Origin: Siniperca chuatsi
Lineage: Eukaryota; Chordata; Actinopteri; Centrarchiformes; Sinipercidae
Reading direction: 5' to 3'
DNA length: 64,000 nt
NCBI RefSeq assembly: GCF_020085105.1
Contig: NC_058046.1
Location: 16,144,675 to 16,208,674 of the forward strand
The translations under genes were made by a program, and so were the position numbers. The first letter of the stretch is position 1. Each line of letters begins with the position of its first letter. Shown piece by piece: positions 13,300 through 25,000 of the stretch. The notes under the pieces were generated by a model that worked only from the letters and a program-made list of their open reading frames with translations, ran no database searches and was not told the DNA's origin.

Positions 13300-14390
13300 A
13301 TGTTGCTGCTTGGATCCAGCAAATAGCAAACAGAGCCAAAATAGCAGAACCTATAAATGTCAAAGACAGAAGAAAGGCCAGTGTTGTGCTTGTAAAATTG
13401 GCACAAGAAGATGCCTTCAAAGAGGAAATGCAAGTACTGAGTCATGGCAAATTGCCACATAGCCATCAATTATTCCAGCTTGACCCAGTATTGAAAGATG
13501 GTGTTCTCAGGTTAGGAGGGTGATTAAAGAAGGCTTCCTTGCCTCTGGACTTGAAGCATCCAGTAATCCTACCAAGAGATGGTGTGGTCACACATCTGAT
13601 CTTAAGTTACTGCCATGAAAAAACTCAGCACCAAGGCAGAGGACAAACCCTTAATGAGCTGAGAGCAAATGGTTACTGGATTGTTGGTGGCAGCAAGGTT
13701 GTGGCGAACCACATAAAGCAATACGTTGCATGCAGGAGAGCTTGCAGGCCAACAGAAAAGCAAAAGATGGCGGATCTACCTGCTAACTGTATTGATCCCT
13801 CGCCACCATTCTCCTACTGTGGAATGGATTGTTTTGAACCATTGTTTTGGCCAATATTGGAAGATCTATCAACTGATGCCTTCATAAATGCCTTGCTGTG
13901 TTTTATAGCTATCCGTGGAGCTGTAAGACAAATCAAATCTGATCAAGGGACAAATTTTGTTGGGGCAAAAAATGAACTGAATAAGGCTTTAAGAGAAGTG
14001 GACAAAGACAGATTGACTGCTAACCTGGCCGAAAAACAATGTGACCTCATAATGAGCATACCTGATGCCAGTCACATGGGAGGTGTTTGGGAACAGCAGA
14101 TCAGGACAGTTAGGAGCGTCCTAAGCTGGGTCCTCTCACAGAGTGCTGGAAGATTAGATGATGCTTCTTTGAGAACATTCTTTTATGAAGCCATGTCAAT
14201 TATAAATAGCCGCCCACTCACCACTGACAGCAACAATGATCCCAAAGGCCTAGAGCCACTTACCCCGAACCATTTACTCATCATGAAAACCTCTGTCCCA
14301 CTGCCTCCACCAGGAAAATTTGTGAGAGAAGATGTGTATGCCAGGAAAAGGTGGCGCAGAGTACAATATCTAGCAGCAATTCTGGAGTAG
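13300..14390 (+). pseudogene. BEL/Pao integrase fragment
   Basis: The zinc-binding domain shows a paired-histidine CHEKTQHQG segment and a CRRAC pair. The core keeps MDCFEP, IKSDQGTNFVGA and GGVWEQQIRTVRS. Between MDCFEP and the next helix the sequence is shorter than the family usually is, which indicates an internal deletion of several dozen residues. A TGA at 13521 splits the upstream part, and the frame closes at 14390. Confidence 0.75.
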
Positions 14391-14392
14391 AT

Positions 14393-14680
14393 GGACAAAG
14401 GAATATCTTGCAAACATCACCCTCAGACAACGTTGGCACTCGTCAAGACGAAATGTGAAGATTGGAGACACTGTCATTGTCAAGGAGGAAGAGATTCCCC
14501 GCAATGAGTGGAGACTTGGAAGAGTACTTGATGTTAGTTAAGATGAAGATGAACTGGTGCGAAAAGCTACAATACAAAAAGGAAATAGAAAGCTAGGGAA
14601 AGAGGGTCAACAACTCATTAATCCATCCATTCTTGAACGTCCTATTCATAAATTAGTTGTACTTGTAGAAAACAACTAAA
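14393..14680 (+). pseudogene. BEL/Pao C-terminal DUF5641-like fragment
   Basis: In a shifted frame the sequence reads FWSRWTKEYLANI, then GDTVIVKEEEIPRNEW and finally LERPIHKLVVLVEN. This is the tail that follows integrase in BEL/Pao elements. One TAA breaks it near 14538. The pol ends at the TAA near 14678. Confidence 0.7.
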
Positions 14681-17027
14681 GTGTGTTCCAAATGAACTGA
14701 TCTCTAAACAACAAAAGAGTATAAAATATCAGTCTTGACCTAAGTTTCTTGGTTCTGAAAGTCACTAGATTTATTCAAATATTTGCTTAAAGGTTATCAT
14801 AAATCATAAGGGAACATAACTTGGTGGGAATGTAACTGTCTCAGAGACATGTTTCATTAAGATGTTTGTCATAAATTTATGACTATTAGAGTTCATACAG
14901 CCATTAAAAGGTATTTAAAATGTTAAATAAATTAGATGTTAAAGAGTTATGTTGATAAAAAAAAATTTGTCTAAAATGTAACACCTTAAAATGATGCTTG
15001 GGTAAAAATTGAATTTTTTTTTATGTAAGGTTTTCATTTTTATGTACTAAGAAGAGCGTAATGGGTCACATGACTAGAGTTGAGTTAAGGGGTAAAGTGA
15101 CATTATGGGTAAGAACCAGCGTGGATGCAGAGGAAAAACATACAGCCCCAAAATAACCTTATTCTGCACTTGGTCCAAGAGGCGCACACGTTAATTGTCT
15201 TTGATTTGTTTTATATGTGTATATAATGTTGTGTAATGTGCCTTAACATGGATAATGTGATACATTCCAGTAGCCTAATTTTATTTCATCGCATTTCTGT
15301 TGTGCTAACGTGTTTGGGCCTGTTAGCAACGGACACTAGCTTGAGAGACTTTCAAATGACAGAGATATATACTTGAAACCTTTCATGTCTTTATTTTCTT
15401 GTAGTTTTCACGGTGTCTGCTCACGAAAGAGAGAGAGAGAGAGAGAGAGATAAAATAAAAATTCAAAAGACATCTGTATGATGCGTGGCCATTATTCCAT
15501 GGGACCAGTGTAGCTACATATATTATTACTCAAAATAAAACAGGTTAATACGACTTACAAAAATCTGGAAGTAAGTCCATGAGGAGATGCTGTCTGGTAC
15601 AGTCTATAGTCTGGTCCTACGTGGAGCGCCGCGCAAAGGGCTCTCCCTCTTGACCGTGGGCTCTGACATGCGCATTAGGTGGTCTCCCACCCAACTCTCT
15701 TTCACTCTTAGCACACCTGGGGAAATTCAGTTCACACACTAGTATTAGATAGAAATATGTCTGATCGTGAATGTATGAATTATATAAGGGTCAACATAAT
15801 CCTTCATGACCAGCTAACTGATGCCCATAAACAGGTAGGTGAGTGACTAGGACACCCCAATCCACAGAATAATTGAAAGAAAAAGAAAACGGATTATTCA
15901 AAATAGAAAGTTGCAATGTTACCACTGGTAAATATCTGTTAAATATTTATGGTAAATTCAAGAGAATAGTCAACATTTGAAGAAAATAATGTTTAGCTGC
16001 AATTTACTAAAATTGCATTTTTTCTTTTTTAATTTGAAGCCTTCTGGAATAGGCGTCAGGCCTTCAGAATAAAAGCAGGAAGGTGTAGTTCTTTTGGTTT
16101 TTTATATGTGAATACTATGATGCAGTATTATTTATAATTGCGGCTTAATGAAACCATGAAATGTAATGTAACCAAAAAATACTATAATATGATCCACATA
16201 GTAGAATGACAATAAGGCTAAGCCACTCACTGGAGTTTTTGTACAAATGTTAGGGGAGAAATGAAATGTCAAATACCCAGTCTTGTATATCCTCACATAT
16301 TATTTATTTGCATTAAATATTCTCCCAATTTTTGACACTCTGTGCTTATGGTTTTGTGCAAATATTTTTGTGAGTTTACAAATCTTTTTATTTTTTATAT
16401 TTGTAGAAGGTGTTTTATATTTATATTACGCATTTACACACGGATTGTCGATCTGATCACACAAATAATACTGAGACAAATCTATCGCCATGTAATGATT
16501 GGCCTATATAACATAAATAAATTACTTTAAAACTATTTAATTCAACTATCCTTTTATCCTGAAGGTCAGAAGCCCATATCGGAAGTATGTGGTTCACATG
16601 AACGCGTCTTCAGTAATCGCCTCCAGATAATGTTTACCCCAGTTTTTTCATCTGAGCGCAGTGCGCGCACACAATTCTTCAGTGTCTGTGCTCAGTTTCG
16701 CCACCTGTGCGCACGAAGTTCCACATCACTATTTTTTCGTGATTGACCTCCAGGGGGCTCCGTACCTTTACTTTTGAATGATTGCAATTCGCTTTTGCAC
16801 AGAGTGGTCTGCAAATATGAGCTCCCAGTTTCTCCTTTGCACATTGGATGGCAGTAGAGGTCTTTGAGCAGACGTCCGTAGGGCGTGTCCTGTCCCATAC
16901 TCCAGACGCCATGGTTGTCCTCTTAACAAAATAGCATGCAGTGAAAACGTTTGGAAATTAGCGGTCGATCATATTCTTTCTTTATTCATTTAACTAAGTC
17001 TTCATTTACTTAAGCTCCTCTACGACA
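14681..17027. other. spacer upstream of the first arrestin gene
   Basis: No gene is visible. It contains AT-rich sequence and an (AG)n run at 15426-15451. The segment just before the first arrestin ATG (about 16560-17027) is less AT-rich and presumably includes its promoter and 5' UTR. No clear TATA box was found. Confidence 0.45.
15426..15451. repeat. (AG)n microsatellite
   Basis: Uninterrupted AG/GA dinucleotides, about 12 units. Confidence 0.9.
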
Positions 17028-20000
17028 ATGCCTGCAATTCAAAGCTTAACGATGACTTACGACGCGCTGAATGAGTACGGGACGTTTTCGGAGGGAGACG
17101 CTGTAACTGGAAAAGTAACATTGGCGTTGTCAAAGGAGACCACCGTTGAAAGCCTGTTTGTTAAGGCTAAAGGAGACGCTGATGTGCGTTGGACGAAAAA
17201 GAGCGGCGATCGCACCCACACGTACTCTGCACACAACCGATATTTCAAACTGAAGCAGTTTTTAATCCCAGAGAATACTAAGGGTAGGTGGTGGGCGATT
17301 AACTTTAGTTATGCATGCCTTAACCCATTAAGTTAAAACTGACATAGTGTAGGCATTCTATAGTGTTTCCTCCCTGATTGTTCGTTTGTGTTGTTTTCTC
17401 GTTTCTTTTTGTCCAGTGATGGTCATGACACAATCATTCATAGCCCTTACTTAAAAAAAAATAGCAATACCACACAATATAAAAACAAGTTAAATCCCAC
17501 ACTCAAAACTTAAGTAAAAGTATTATCTGGAATATTATTAAAATATAAAACCAAATTTACGCATTGTGCAAAATGCCCCTTCCCTTTTTAAATATTGTTA
17601 TATACTTTAAACTGTTGGAATGTTATTACTGAGACATTTATGTGTAAGCATCAGTAATGTTATAGCTGGTTGTAGTTTATTACATAACAGTGCAAAGTGA
17701 CTAAATTATAGCTGTTACATTAATGTCATGGACAGAATGTATACTATTGAAATTAAGTGCAATGGAGTAGAAACATTAAATGGTAATATAAAAAGTGCAA
17801 GTATCTTCAAATTGTACTTAAGTACTTAAGTAAAAGTACTTATTTACTTTCCACCGCTGCATTCTTTGCTATTTATAGTAGCCTAGTAGTCACTAGTAAT
17901 GGCAGTAGATTACTGTCAGTATTAACACCAAAATCCTTTCCCTTTCAGACACTGTAATTCCCCAAGGAACCCATGTCTATGAATTCAGCTTTAACATACC
18001 ACCAGGGTAAGTACAGTAAGACAGTTTACCAAAACATAATGTTCGCACTTTCACAATGTAATTGCTTTTAACAAACCAGACCAAATATGCAACAAAAAAC
18101 CTACTCCTGCACATTCCATAAACTGATGTTAATTCACTTCAGATTACATAACATTAATCTGCTGGTTCTCCATGACAGAAGCATGCCTTCATCCTTCAAG
18201 GGGAGTCATGGAAAGATTGTCTACAAGCTGGAAGCCAAGCTGTCCAGGAGTTGGAGGATGGACCGTACAGTAGAAAAAGAGATACATTTTGTCTCCAAGT
18301 CCTTTCCAAACATTCAATCTCTGATGGTGTGTAAAATATTGAAACATAGATACACACATCTCTGATATGTCACTTGACAGAAATTATATCCACTTATTCC
18401 ATCCACAGTATAGTAGGTGGAGATTGAGTTTTGTAATGTGATGTTACAGTGGGTGCCAGCAGTCCTTTTCTTGGATGCAGCACTTTTCATCAGGGGGCGT
18501 AGCTGAGAAGAGAAACAGACTATAAAAATATAGGTTTTATACAGTTCACCCAAACTTTTTTTCTAATTTACCATGCTCTTTCACAGGTTTGGCTTACTGG
18601 AATACTTAAAATAGAACAGATCCATCATTAACAGCATTAGCTCCACATGTGCTTTTCCTGCTATGACAAGTCAAAATGTCTCCTGTGAAAATGGCCTATT
18701 AAAATTTGGATTTGAATTTGTGTTGCTCTCAACAGCAATGTGTTTTTGCAGAAACAATGTCCCAGTTACTTTGGATAATTTACAGACCTCACTTTGGACA
18801 GTTTTCATAGATACTATTTCTTCTGTAGATAGGCGTTCCAGTGAAAACTGTCATACATACATATACAGTAGCCAGATAGATTCAAAGGGTAGTGTGGTGA
18901 TAATCACTCCTGGTCCTGAGAACCTGGGTATCTTGCCTTGCTTTATAACTGTAATACTTAATCATGTACTGTATTGTCTTAGTGAATCAAAAGTAATTGG
19001 TTTCCATGTTTATTGCATTTTAGTTACACCAAGCTGGTTCAACAAACAAAGAGATGGGATTTTTCTCAAAAGGAAATGTGCACATGGATGTCATCGTTGA
19101 CAGGAGGGCTTATGCCCCAGGTAGTAAAATTCCTCTTCAAACATGGTAGTTTCATGTCATGGAAGGAGATCTTCTGCTAAAGGCAGATACTGAAAAACAT
19201 TTTTTGTCATGTGATGATTGCCAAGCCACTGTTTTGCAAAATAGCAAACTATTTTAATCAAATATGCAGTAATGCTATTGAAATTATAGTTCTGAATTGT
19301 CTTATCCGGCTTATTACTTTTGCCAACAATAAATAAATTGAATGCACTGTACAGTCTTTTTTCATGATAGACATTTTGACATGTCATCACAGGATAAACA
19401 CAGGTGTAACTAATAACATTAATAACAGCTGCATTCCATTTAGATATGTCCTTTCCAGTGCCCTAGTATTGTGCATGCTGGCTTACACCTATGCTTAAAA
19501 TGCTAAAATGTCTGCCATGAAAATGGTCTGTTGTCAGTGATGATTTTAGTAAAGCATGAAAGAAAGATCATGTTTATAGTCACTGTGTTATTTCCAGATT
19601 TACAGTAGTGCTTTCAGATAACAGGCATGGAGTAATAAGTGGGTGGGGTTTAGCATTTCAGCAACGTTCATATAACATGAGGAAGTTGTGCAATAATAAT
19701 ACATTTTTTTCTATATTTATATAATACACATTCTGGAGTACACTTTCCTATGTGGCACTTGAATTAGAATAAATCACTAATTAAAAATTATGTTGTTCTC
19801 CTCATAGGTGAAACCATGGCAATTGTTGCAAAAATCAGCAATTCCTCATCCAGTGATATGACACCCAAATTCAGTTTAATCCAGGATGTGGTGTACCGTG
19901 CCAACAGCAATACCAAACATGAGGGCAATGTTGTCCACACAGTGGTTGACCACTGTATTAAACCCCAAACACAGAAGGAGGTTAAATGTGCAATAACGAT

Positions 20001-20895
20001 TCCTCGTGATCAGGTGCACACGATCCAGAATTGTAACATTATCTCAGTGGAATACCATTTAAAGGTATGCAACGGTGTCACAGTGTATCTTTATGGTAAA
20101 GCACGCTAAGCTAAGTCCATTGACAGAGCTATTTTTTAACTGATTTTATAAAACTGTTGACCCATAAATATAAATAAAGATTTACCAAATGTGTTGTGAC
20201 TGTCAGACCGTCTTGCTATTCTATTTTATAAGTAAAGCATCATGTGCTAATGAGGCGGTCCTATTTTTTCTCAGGTGTACCTGAACATCAGCTTTGCTTC
20301 CAATCCAGAGGTCATGTTCCCTGTGGTAATTTTTCCTCCTGACTTAGCTCCTGGCCCTCACCCTGGTGTGGCTGTGGGTCCCTATCCAGCTGGGGCTGTT
20401 GTGGGCCCAAGCAACAGCAACTTCCCTCCCCCTGCAGTGTCTATGGGTCCTTATCCTGCATCCCCACATTCAGGCAGTTATGGATACCCAGGAGCCCAAA
20501 GGTATTCAGCACCACCACCTGTGTACCCAGATAACCCACTGGTGTATGCTGGTCCACCAGGTGTGTACCCTGCTCAGTCGGCACACGGGAGTGGGGGCTA
20601 CAATAACCCAGTGCTACAGCTGGCTTCTCCGTATGGATCTCCATTTTCATCATCGTCTACTGTGCTTCACCCTCCGCCTACTGCCCCAACATTTCACCCA
20701 CCCCCATGCGCCCCAGAGATCCACCCATTACCCTCTTTTGAACCATTTAACATATCTCCACCTGCTCCCGCATACAACCTGCTGCCTTCTGCACCAATGA
20801 TGAACACAGACTTCCTGTCTCAATCGGATGAAGCTCCTCCAGCTTATTCAGTCCTTTTCCCGTCTTCTACTACTGAAAAATCTGATGCAAAATAA
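17028..20895 (+). CDS. arrestin domain-containing protein 3-like (tandem copy 1)
   Basis: Six coding exons: 17028-17283, 17949-18006, 18179-18326, 19024-19120, 19808-20064 and 20275-20895. They total 1437 nt (478 aa) and all splice in frame at GT-AG sites. Residues of about 10-165 form the arrestin N domain (starting [19 protein letters not shown]), and about 175-315 the arrestin C domain (including [20 protein letters not shown]). The last exon adds a long proline/tyrosine-rich tail with [12 protein letters not shown] repeats and one PPAY near the C terminus. Proteins of this alpha-arrestin family recruit NEDD4-type ubiquitin ligases through PPxY motifs to direct internalisation of membrane proteins. 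The paralogue at 22041-26354 is a neighbour in the same orientation. A possible poly(A) signal lies at 21524. Family assignment is firm; orthology to one named arrdc gene is not. Confidence 0.92.
17810..17862. repeat. fish MITE terminus fragment
   Basis: In intron 1 of the first arrestin gene, GTACTTAAGTACTTAAGTAA leads into TTACTTTCCACCGCTG. This is the end of a very common fish element built on AAGTACTT words. Related AACTTAAGTAAAAGTATT lies at 17507-17524, so the element probably covers about 17500-17862. Confidence 0.5.
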
Positions 20896-21523
20896 TAGAA
20901 TGTATGCTTAATGACTGAATCAGTTTATTAATTATGAAGTAAAATGCTAATAGTTAAAAATGTGCAATCCAGTCACCTAAATAGTGTCTTTAACGCTTTA
21001 TTCGTGTTGTTAAATTAGAAGTGTGCATTTAAAATGAAAAAGGCATAATGTGCGATATTTACTGTTTGCATGTAAACAATTGTATACAAAAATATGACTT
21101 TTGCATTGTATGTGATAGTTATTTTCTGGTCAGTTCAGGTTGCTTATTGGCTTTGTCCAGCTGCAACAGTATTACTCAAACCTCAGCCATCAGGGTACAC
21201 TGTATTTTATGTGCCTTGTTCAACTCAAATGTCCTAGACTGATCAGTTTTTCAGTGTTATCGTTTATACCTACTCTCTCTACCTCACTCTTCTGTTTGGA
21301 GGCTAGTTGAAAAAACTGGCCAACATACACTCTATCAAGAAAAAAAACTTTTTTTTATTTATTTATTTTTTATTAAAGCAATCAACTAAGAGGCCAAATA
21401 TATATTTCCCCTGTATTTTCAAGTCTGGGGAGTTTAACATGAGACAGCTACTTCTGTCAATTTATTGCACAATACTTTGCAAACCTGATTTGTTATACTC
21501 ACAAATTGCCTGTGTTTTCTCTG

Positions 21524-21529
21524 AATAAA
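21524..21529 (+). other. candidate poly(A) signal, arrestin copy 1
   Basis: AATAAA about 630 nt after the stop codon, with a GT-rich stretch downstream. It is the first canonical signal after the gene. Confidence 0.45.
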
Positions 21530-22040
21530 GAACTGTCAGGTAAAGTTTCTCTGGGAATCTTTCAATGCGAGTGTGAACGCTTTGTTAGAACTACTTAATT
21601 CGTTGTATGTTTTAATTTCTACGCCTGCATGACTAGGTAGCACAGCTCTTGGCAAATAATCTGTCATCTAATCTCTTCCATTTTATCAAAGATACATCTA
21701 TTTCTTTTTCTCTTTTTAGATAAAATAATTAGAAATTTCACCAGTTAAATAGCCTAATAATTGACCCGTAGTGCTATTCTTGTACACTATAAGATTCCTT
21801 TAACTCAGTTTTATATACCAAATAGTCACCTCAAATTGTGTAAACCTGAACAGCGTGCTGCTTACTATGACGTTATGATACGTGGATTGCTTAAAGGTAT
21901 GTTGTAATAACAGTTTTAACCGCTTGTCATGATGGGCGGAGCCACACATAGCTGACAGAGCTAGTCAGCCAATAGGCTCACTTCATGTTGTGTTGATAAA
22001 AGTAGTGGGAAACAGGACGAGTTTGAGCGGTACATCGAAA

Positions 22041-25000
22041 ATGTCTCCTATAAACGACTTCAGTATAACTTATGAAGCTCTCAACGAAGAGGACACCTTT
22101 TCCGAAGGAGATACTATAACAGGCACGCTCACTTTCACTTTGAAAAAAGAAACCAAAGTGAAGAGCCTTTTCCTGAAAGCCAAAGGGGACGCGAACGTCC
22201 ACTGGACAGAAGGAAGTGGAGACGACGAGAGATCCTACAGTGCGCACAGGAGATACTTCAAACTCAAAGAAAACTTAGTTGCAGGAAATGATAAAGGTAG
22301 ATCAAATAGTGTGTAGGCACTTTCATTTACTTGATCATCTTAACACTTAAGAGTTTTCAATTATGGGCGTTAGTTTGATAAGACGGTACTATAACATTTT
22401 TATAGCCCTCCTTGTAAATGATATGTGGCTGTATTTCACCCATACGGCTTTCAATACTGATGGCTGAGGATCTTTCCACTGTCTGCTTGTCACGTGTTTA
22501 TTGTAAAGTATACATCGTCCAACACCATTATTCCTCTAGATACGCTATTTTAAAAGATATAGTAAAATATTTGTAATTTATAAATAATTTCTGCAGTGTT
22601 GATAACAATCTGTATGCACAAAATGCCCCACCATATTTTGGATGTCTGGATTTTTTATATTTATTTAATATTTTATTTTATTAATTATTATTATTATTAT
22701 TTTTTTTTACAATATGTACTTATGCTCATTTTATATTATGAGTCAAGTTTATGCCCCTTAAGATTTTTGGGTGAAGCAGACAAGATTTAGCTTTCTTCAA
22801 GAAAAGTGGCAGCAGTGTAGAAGTGATAAGTGAGTCAATAACCATAATAGCACAAATAATTGACATGAAAATCTCAAGGTATTTACCCTAATATAAAGTG
22901 GGAGATTACTGAGCTACAAAAACTGATGTAGTGAAGTTTTAAAATAAGCCCCCCAAAGTCTTTGAATATACATTTAAAATTGCAGAAAATTGAGTCATTA
23001 TTTTCTTTTTTTTTTTTTCTGGGAAAGGACCCCATACCTGCTGCTCTAATTGTACCCCGCTTGCATGATGCCTCTGCCTAAAATGTTATCTACTTGTATG
23101 ATGTTACCTATAAATGAAGTTGATTTGCACGTGAACTTCCCAGAACCACATGAAGCTCGCAAATCTCCAGCTCAGTAAATAAAGGCTCTGTCGTTTGGAA
23201 GGTCTGTACAGGAAGTGTTAATCATTCCCATTTCTTTTTCAGGCACAGTACTTTCCCAAGGAGTCCATTGCTTTAAATTCAGGTTTCAAATCCCACAGGG
23301 GTAAGTGAGAATTTCTAGCATCTAGCAGTAGCTAGTAGCCATCTGTATATAATGTCCATAGTACCACTTGTAAAATATTTTCATAATACTCCTCTATCCT
23401 GCATTTATGCACATACTTTATATCCTGCACTTGCTTATTGCACTTCTGGTTAGACCTAAACTGCATTTCGTTGCCTTGTACTGTACATGTGTAATGACAA
23501 TAAAGTTGAATCTAAATCTAATCTAGTACTGCGTCATCTTTTGCTCTTACAAATAACTGCATTTGTGGACCGGTTCTGTCTTACAGGGACATGCCGTCAT
23601 CCTTCAAGGGGTTTCATGGAAAGATTGTCTACATGCTTGAAGCAAAGATGTCCAGGAGCTGGCGGTGGCCCACTAAAGTACAAAAAGAGTTCAAATTTGT
23701 GTCAAAGTCCTTTCCACACTCTAGCCAAGTAATGGTAAGTGGGACACTACAGTGATACATGTTATGAATGTGATACAGCTACTTCCATTTTCCAAATGAA
23801 CTTTTGCAACACTTAAACTGGCTTGTAGCTGCTAAAAAGGAAAATATTTACAATAAGAAGTCACATGACTAAAGAGACAGTTAAAAGAATTGAAAAGAGG
23901 GATTGAGGGAAAGACAACAATAAAGAGTTAAGTGTGAAAACAGTTTAATACAGAATGTGTCTGAACAAAGTTTCTTGAAGTCTGCCATGGAGAAAATGCT
24001 AACATAACAGTGTACTATACTTAAATATAATGGGGAGGAGGCAGGCAGCAGGAGCTTCCATAATCAGTTGATCAATCAGAGTTTGTGCGATATATGACGT
24101 GTTACATGTTGAGTAACAGAACCGGTTGATTGAATAAACAGAAAATGGAGTGTGTGCCACTGAAAGGAGTGGAGCTGGGAGTGAAAAGAGTGAAATGGCT
24201 GATTTGATTGTATGGCTTATTGCATACAGTATTGCTCAACCCCATCTTAAACCTGGTCAGGGAGGATTCATTTTGAGATGTTGAAGAGATTACTTTTTAT
24301 GGTGTTAACCCGAGCCAGGATGGCTTAATCCAAAGGTTAATAGCAAGACGACAGTATTTTCTCCTGGACTTTGAATTTCAACCATATGAGGCATTGAGCT
24401 AATATGAACGAATGTCTGTATGATTTGTTCTAGTGTCCCAACTCTGGTTCAGTGGATAAAAAGATGGGGGTTTTCTCCAAAGGACAGGTCGAAATGTCTG
24501 CTACCGTTAACAGAAATGTTTGCTGTCCAGGTAAAGTCACTCTAGTTTACTAGGAACACCACCAAGTGTCGAGACATGAAATGCAGTGTATTGTCAGATG
24601 ATAACAGATGTTTACAGCTTTGTACATATTTTCATTATTAAGTCAGATGGAAGTTGTTCAGGTATTAATGTGGTTGTCACATCTCAATACAAGTTTCTAC
24701 AAGTTCTCTATATATGTATATTTTTTTATTAACAAGTTTATAAAGCACTTACATCCAGTATGTGTATGTGTAATGTATAATATTTTTTATTACGTGTGAC
24801 ATTATTCCAGAAAGAAAAAAATGCATATTTAGATGTTCTGATTTGTTTTTAGGTGACACTTTATCTGTTTTTGCCAAAATCCACAACTCCTCTTCCAAAA
24901 AAATGAGGCCCAAATTCAGTTTACAGCAGAAAACTGTGTATCGCGCCAGTGGCTCCACTAATACCAGTGACAAAAGTCTATGCAAAATGGTTGGGGACAC

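Larger units (their letters stand above)
10969..14680 (+). mobile_element. decayed BEL/Pao LTR-retrotransposon, pol region
   Basis: The order of domains is that of a BEL/Pao pol: a fragment of the protease-flanking region (about 11195-11360), reverse transcriptase (11371-12231), RT thumb plus RNase H (12244-13299), integrase zinc domain and core (13300-14390) and the DUF5641-type C-terminal domain (14395-14678). The copy is dead: it has in-frame stops near 11269, 12229, 12238 and 13521, frame changes near 13250 and 14389, and an apparent internal loss in the integrase. No gag was recognised and no LTR pair was found. A 66-base piece of the RT region (11591-11656) is repeated upstream at 10969-11034. 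Confidence 0.85.

Noticed and set aside
18663-19100. 145-codon + strand ORF overlapping arrestin copy 1
   Set aside because: It covers intron 3 and reads exon 4 in the wrong frame. The correct frame of exon 4 matches the paralogue.
20366-20800. 144-codon ORF in the last exon of arrestin copy 1
   Set aside because: An out-of-frame reading of the proline-rich tail; the arrestin frame is supported by five upstream exons.
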